From Lachnospiraceae bacterium (GTDB taxonomy: Bacteria > Bacillota > Clostridia > Lachnospirales > Lachnospiraceae), in NCBI GenBank assembly GCA_900766915.1, contig CAAFXE010000010.1, forward strand, positions 1 to 62,090: a stretch of DNA of 62,090 nt, given 5' to 3'. The translations under genes and the position numbers were made by a program. Shown here piece by piece: positions 59,083 to 62,090 of the stretch; positions within the stretch are counted from its first letter, which is position 1; every line of letters starts with the position of its first letter. The notes beneath the pieces were generated by a model. That model was not told the origin of the DNA. It made no database searches and saw only the letters and a program-made list of their open reading frames with translations.

Positions 59083-59145
59083 ATATGCCTGTGGAAGATT
59101 TGCTGCAGGCATATCAAAGAAAAATGTATGGTCTGCATAGCAGAC
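59083..59145 (+). repeat. Two hairpins between helicase and SpoVG genes
   Basis: ATATGCCTG (59083-59091) pairs perfectly with CAGGCATAT (59106-59114), and GTCTGC-ATA-GCAGAC follows at 59131-59145, shortly before the ribosome site AGAGAGGAATTT. Neither has a T-run. They may tune SpoVG translation or RNA stability. Confidence 0.45.
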
Positions 59146-59161
59146 AGAAAGAGAGGAATTT

Positions 59162-59848
59162 ATGGAATATTCAATCAAATTAAATGGAGTAAAAAACTCA
59201 GAGAAGAATGTAAAGGCATTTGCCACGGTGACTTTTGGAGATGCATTTAAGGTTACCAACATTGCAGTGGTAGAAAGAAAAGATGGAGGAGTGTTTGTAG
59301 CAATGCCATCTTTTAAAAGTAAAGAAAGAAATGATAAAAATGAGACAGTCTATAAGGATGTGTGCCACCCGATCACAGCGGATTTCAGGGCAGAATTATA
59401 CGGAGATATCTTGAACCTGTATGCGGAAATGGAACAGGCAGGGAAAACGGAGGCAGTGAAAGAGACTGATAATCCATCAGAACCCGCTTTTCGTGTTGCA
59501 GTAACACCATACGAAAGAGAAGGCAGTAACATTCTGGGGCTTGGTCATATTTACTTTGAGGACAGCTTTGTGGTGAACAATGTAAGTATCCTGAAAGGGA
59601 AGGAAAAAGAATTTGTGGCAATGCCGTCCTATTTGGCAAAACAGAAGGGGAAAGATGATAAACCACAGTATCAGGATGTGTGCTTCCCGGTGACAAAGGA
59701 GTTTCGGGAGAAACTGTATCAGGAGATCATGGACTGTTATCATCGGGAGAAGAAAAGATTCATGAATCAGGGGATGAAACAGGGAATGTCAAAGAGCATG
59801 ATAAGGGCAGAGAAAGTCTGGCATGAAAGAGATTGTCCCTTTCGTTAA
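59162..59848 (+). CDS. SpoVG-like protein with two tandem domains
   Basis: The 228-residue protein holds two SpoVG-like units. The first (about 18-85) has AFKVTNIAVVERKDGGVFVA and VYKDVCHPITADFRAELYGD. The second (about 125-198) has SFVVNNVSILKGKEKEFVA and QYQDVCFPVTKEFREKLYQE. Normal SpoVG (about 90 aa) has one unit and is an RNA/DNA-binding regulator acting as a dimer, so this looks like a covalent pseudo-dimer. The C-terminus is basic with Met-rich MKQGMSKSMIR. Such SpoVG proteins are common on these elements. Confidence 0.88.
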   Translation: MEYSIKLNGVKNSEKNVKAFATVTFGDAFKVTNIAVVERKDGGVFVAMPSFKSKERNDKNETVYKDVCHPITADFRAELYGDILNLYAEMEQAGKTEAVKETDNPSEPAFRVAVTPYEREGSNILGLGHIYFEDSFVVNNVSILKGKEKEFVAMPSYLAKQKGKDDKPQYQDVCFPVTKEFREKLYQEIMDCYHREKKRFMNQGMKQGMSKSMIRAEKVWHERDCPFR

Positions 59849-59865
59849 GCCAGATACATGATTTA

Positions 59866-59899
59866 TAGGGCATAGTAGCGAGAGTGATGCTATGCCCTA
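59866..59899 (+). terminator. Hairpin closing the transfer block
   Basis: TAGGGCATAG pairs perfectly with CTATGCCCTA across 14 nt, 17 bp after the SpoVG stop; A-rich sequence follows, not a T-run. It may be an mRNA end or a protein site. The rest of 59900-60219 is AT-rich with no supported gene. Confidence 0.5.
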
Positions 59900-60219
59900 A
59901 AGGATAGGAGAAAAAAGCAGTAAATCAAATGAATAATATGCAGAGCGCAAAATGATGTAGTAAAACACGGCCCTAGTTATCGAGGTAATGTTCTATATTT
60001 TACTTAGATGAAAAATAATCAAATATGTATGAATAAGTAAGGTACAAAATAAACACAAAATATAACAAAATATGTATGTGATATGGAAAATAGAAGGCTC
60101 ATTTAGTAGAATGGATTTATTAGATACTGAATTTATAATCATAAATATATTTATGATTCGTACGATATGGGATATTGTTTTATTGTACAATATCTGCAAG
60201 GCAATTTAAAAAATGAAAA

Positions 60220-60240
60220 TGAAAATAATCTCTCGGAATC
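60220..60240 (+). repeat. IS left end: target repeat and terminal inverted repeat
   Basis: TGAAA followed by ATAATCTCTCGGAATC. The inverted repeat is at the transposase 3' side. Confidence 0.85.
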
Positions 60241-62024
60241 CTGAGTGATTATATCCGGCTCAGCCGGTAATGAACATTGAAAAGTGAATATTATCCGAAA
60301 AAGATAAAAAAAGACATGAGAAATAAACATAACGGTTGTCGCTATGCCGGGAAAGAGTGTATAATCTAAATAGGATTATGCCGTTTGTAGAATCAACTTT
60401 CTCAGGGCGGATTCATAGGGCAAATCCCATGCATCAAGATGTTGAAGCATCATGATGTGATAGAGGCGGCAGTACCACATCTTAGTAGATCGGTGTCTGC
60501 CGTCTTCTAATTTGAAGTCTAATTTCTCACGTTTGTTGGAACGTTCCGCAGAGGTTCTTGCATTAAATTCCGTTTTCCATTCTGCACTGTCACGAGGTGG
60601 TATGTTAATCAATCTTGGATTGTCTTTCATGGCAAGATGCACTGTTCTCCCGTATTTTGAATCAGAGCATGGGTGTTCGCAGGAACAGCCGTATTTTCTG
60701 CTTGCGAGAGGACAGCGGTATTTTATTCTGTGTTTCGCAGGTTCTGAACCATCATGATTCATTCGGAGCCCTTCTTTGCAGACAGGAACGCCATCTTTTC
60801 CGATGGTAAAGTCATCTTTGTATTTGACTTTGATACCACGTTTTTCATTCAAATCAATGAAAGGCTGGATGCTGTGTTGTTTGCAGTATTTATAAATAGG
60901 CATTGCATCATGGGCAGAATCTAAAAGCAGCTTTGTAACATTGAAATCCGGAAGAAACGATTTCATTCTGAAAAATATTTCTAAAAATCCATGAGAATCA
61001 TGTTTGGAAGCAGGATTGAATAAAGGAAAGACAGGAAGGTCACTTTCGGAATCGGATGCAACCAGCATATATAAATCGTATCCATGATACCAGCAGTCTC
61101 TGGAAGAATCCCACCCGATGTCACAGTCCGGCTGAGAAAAGTATCTGTCACAGCTGCATGCTGAAATACCCTTTTCTCTACAGTCACAAATACGGCGGCT
61201 TCTCATTCTGTGAGAGGTAACAACAGGAGTACCGTCGCCTGCGAGAGATAAGGAATCGGTATGAATTAACCCTTTAGAAACAGACACATCAAGAAACTGC
61301 TTTTTATAAATTTGAAGCAGGGAATGATAAGGCTGCTGTTCAGGAATAAAAGTAGTGTCGTCAAGCTGGGTAATCAATTGGTCAACGGTTACTTTTTCAA
61401 CAGATGCGGCTTTAGTACCTTTGCCTTTGGGTTTCTTTACCTTCGCTTTTAGGGGATGAATATGAGGAGAAAGATTATCATCTTCAGAATCCCATAAGCG
61501 ATTAAAAAAATCATAAAAGGTCCCAATTCCTGGTGTGTTTCCAACTTCAAATCCGCTGAGAATAGCATACAAAGGATTTATTTTCAATTGCGCAGCCCAG
61601 TCGGTTATGGAAGTAACCTTAAAATCAATGGATAAAAGATAAGAACGCAGCATACAGGAAGGAGTTCTTGGAGCCGGACCGAATTTAGAGTATTTATCTT
61701 GCATGAGTTCATCAGTGTAAGATAAATCCAATAACCAAAAACGTTCAATGATATCCCATGTAGAGCGAGCAATCGCGTCTGGATCAGGATAATATTTACG
61801 AAGATTTTTAACAACAAAGTTTTGGTAGTCGGAATGAGTGCCACAGTTAACAGGTAACAAAAAAATCGCCTCCAATCGAAAAATATATCTTATAAATAAG
61901 GGCGCGAAGCGCCGCATTTTTCGATGGATTTGTCAAGTGTTTTTGATAAAAAAAGTGGGGGATTTTAATAAAAAAGGAATCTGAAAGCCTTATATTTACT
62001 GGCTTAAAGATTCCGAGAGATTAT
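60225..62024 (-). mobile_element. Insertion sequence, 1.8 kb
   Basis: Perfect 16-bp terminal inverted repeats, ATAATCTCTCGGAATC (60225-60240) and its complement at 62009-62024, bound a single transposase gene. TGAAA directly outside both ends (60220-60224, 62025-62029) is a plausible 5-bp target duplication. The element is intact and probably recent. It lies between the SpoVG gene and the next gene of the conjugative element. Confidence 0.88.
60376..61860 (-). CDS. DDE-type transposase of the insertion sequence
   Basis: The 494-residue protein has a helical N-terminal DNA-binding part (SCMLRSYLLSIDFKVTSITD) and an RNase-H-like domain with likely acidic residues in LSLAGDGTPVVTSH, TKLLLDSAHDAMP and NARTSAERSNKREKLD. 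A Cys-rich segment (CDCREKGISACSCDRYF; CPLASRKYGCSCEHPCS) sits inside the catalytic domain. The layout is near IS1182/IS4-like DDE enzymes, but the family is not assigned. TTG at 61860 follows GGAGGCG by 8 nt; a longer in-frame start at 61917 lacks a ribosome site. Confidence 0.85.
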   Translation of the reverse strand: MLPVNCGTHSDYQNFVVKNLRKYYPDPDAIARSTWDIIERFWLLDLSYTDELMQDKYSKFGPAPRTPSCMLRSYLLSIDFKVTSITDWAAQLKINPLYAILSGFEVGNTPGIGTFYDFFNRLWDSEDDNLSPHIHPLKAKVKKPKGKGTKAASVEKVTVDQLITQLDDTTFIPEQQPYHSLLQIYKKQFLDVSVSKGLIHTDSLSLAGDGTPVVTSHRMRSRRICDCREKGISACSCDRYFSQPDCDIGWDSSRDCWYHGYDLYMLVASDSESDLPVFPLFNPASKHDSHGFLEIFFRMKSFLPDFNVTKLLLDSAHDAMPIYKYCKQHSIQPFIDLNEKRGIKVKYKDDFTIGKDGVPVCKEGLRMNHDGSEPAKHRIKYRCPLASRKYGCSCEHPCSDSKYGRTVHLAMKDNPRLINIPPRDSAEWKTEFNARTSAERSNKREKLDFKLEDGRHRSTKMWYCRLYHIMMLQHLDAWDLPYESALRKLILQTA

Positions 62025-62029
62025 TGAAA
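62009..62029 (-). repeat. IS right end: terminal inverted repeat and target repeat
   Basis: GATTCCGAGAGATTAT followed by TGAAA, complementary to the left end, 149 bp upstream of the transposase start codon. Confidence 0.85.
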
Positions 62030-62048
62030 AAAATCAGGAGGATAAAAT

Positions 62049-62090
62049 ATGCAGATTACATGCATCAAGGATATGATTAACGAAGTACAA
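62049..62090 (+). CDS. Start of a further element gene, cut by window end
   Basis: ATG at 62049 follows TCAGGAGGATAAAAT and reads MQITCIKDMINEVQ to the window end. The insertion sequence ends 24 bp upstream, so its own promoter has probably been displaced. Too short to classify. Confidence 0.5.
   Translation, partial: MQITCIKDMINEVQ

Larger units (their letters stand above)
32100..62090. mobile_element. Integrative conjugative element (left part, right end outside window)
   Basis: About 30 kb of almost entirely plus-strand genes hold a full conjugation set: MobC and MOBP relaxase, PcfB, VirD4 coupling protein, VirB2-like pilin, VirB6-like, PrgI/VirB3, VirB4, NlpC/P60 hydrolase, SNF2 helicase and SpoVG, plus a ParM/ParR-like pair and a repeat array. 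The gene set resembles Tn1549-like Firmicute ICEs. No integrase is inside the window and the exact left end is not resolved; it lies somewhere in 32096-32402. A plasmid co-integrated in the chromosome is the alternative. Confidence 0.85.

Noticed and set aside
60512..60809. Plus-strand small ORFs opposite the transposase
   Set aside because: They are antisense shadows without ribosome sites or recognisable motifs.

Overview
The window reads as a chromosomal segment of a low-to-moderate GC, spore-forming Firmicute, most likely a gut Lachnospiraceae (Blautia/Dorea/Mediterraneibacter-like). The grounds are the gene orders rpsF-ssb-rpsR and gdpP-rplI-dnaB, a CwlD-type cortex amidase, a Csp-like subtilase, DUF951 and DUF1858 proteins, strong AGGAGG ribosome binding sites and frequent TTG/GTG starts. 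Two integrated conjugation-related elements and one insertion sequence sit in it. Species assignment is inference.

Region 1 (1-240): three tRNA genes, Asn (5' end cut by the window), Glu and Cys. Region 2 (216-4808): a small integrative mobilizable element inserted in the 3' end of tRNA-Cys. It is bounded by a 78-bp direct repeat with 3 mismatches and carries a tyrosine integrase, a 57-codon ORF, a pMV158-like oriT hairpin, a short MobV relaxase, a palindrome cluster ahead of a Rep-like winged-helix protein, an acidic small protein and an XRE regulator.

Region 3 (4809-32095): chromosomal backbone. In order: xpaC-like/telA, an apparently gene-less transcription unit, a Sfp-type transferase with DUF951, rpsF-ssb-rpsR, glmS, uraA, gdpP-rplI-dnaB, a MerR-type regulator, a DUF1858 protein, ferredoxin, mecA, a probable small RNA locus, a GH18/SH3 wall hydrolase convergent with cwlD, the tsaC-rpiB-upp-comEB cluster, a hypothetical protein with a 51-residue Cys-rich protein, a heterodimeric ABC exporter, ylmH and a subtilase. 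Most units have clear intrinsic terminators.

Region 4 (about 32100 to beyond 62090): the left part of a large integrative conjugative element or integrated conjugative plasmid of the Firmicute Tn1549-like type. It starts with an attenuator-like leader and a ParM/ParR-like segregation pair. DUF5688, RadC-like and Toprim proteins follow, then a 32-bp repeat array next to a candidate oriT. After these come LPD28, MobC and a MOBP relaxase, the transfer machinery (PcfB, VirD4, VirB2-like pilin, VirB6-like, PrgI/VirB3, VirB4, NlpC/P60 hydrolase), an MT-A70 methyltransferase, a 2375-residue SNF2 helicase/methylase and a double-domain SpoVG protein. A complete tnpV-like gene is nested in the +1 frame of the helicase linker. 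A 1.8-kb insertion sequence (60225-62024) with 16-bp terminal repeats and a 5-bp target duplication interrupts the element just before a further gene cut by the window end. The right end of the element, and hence its attachment sites, is not visible.
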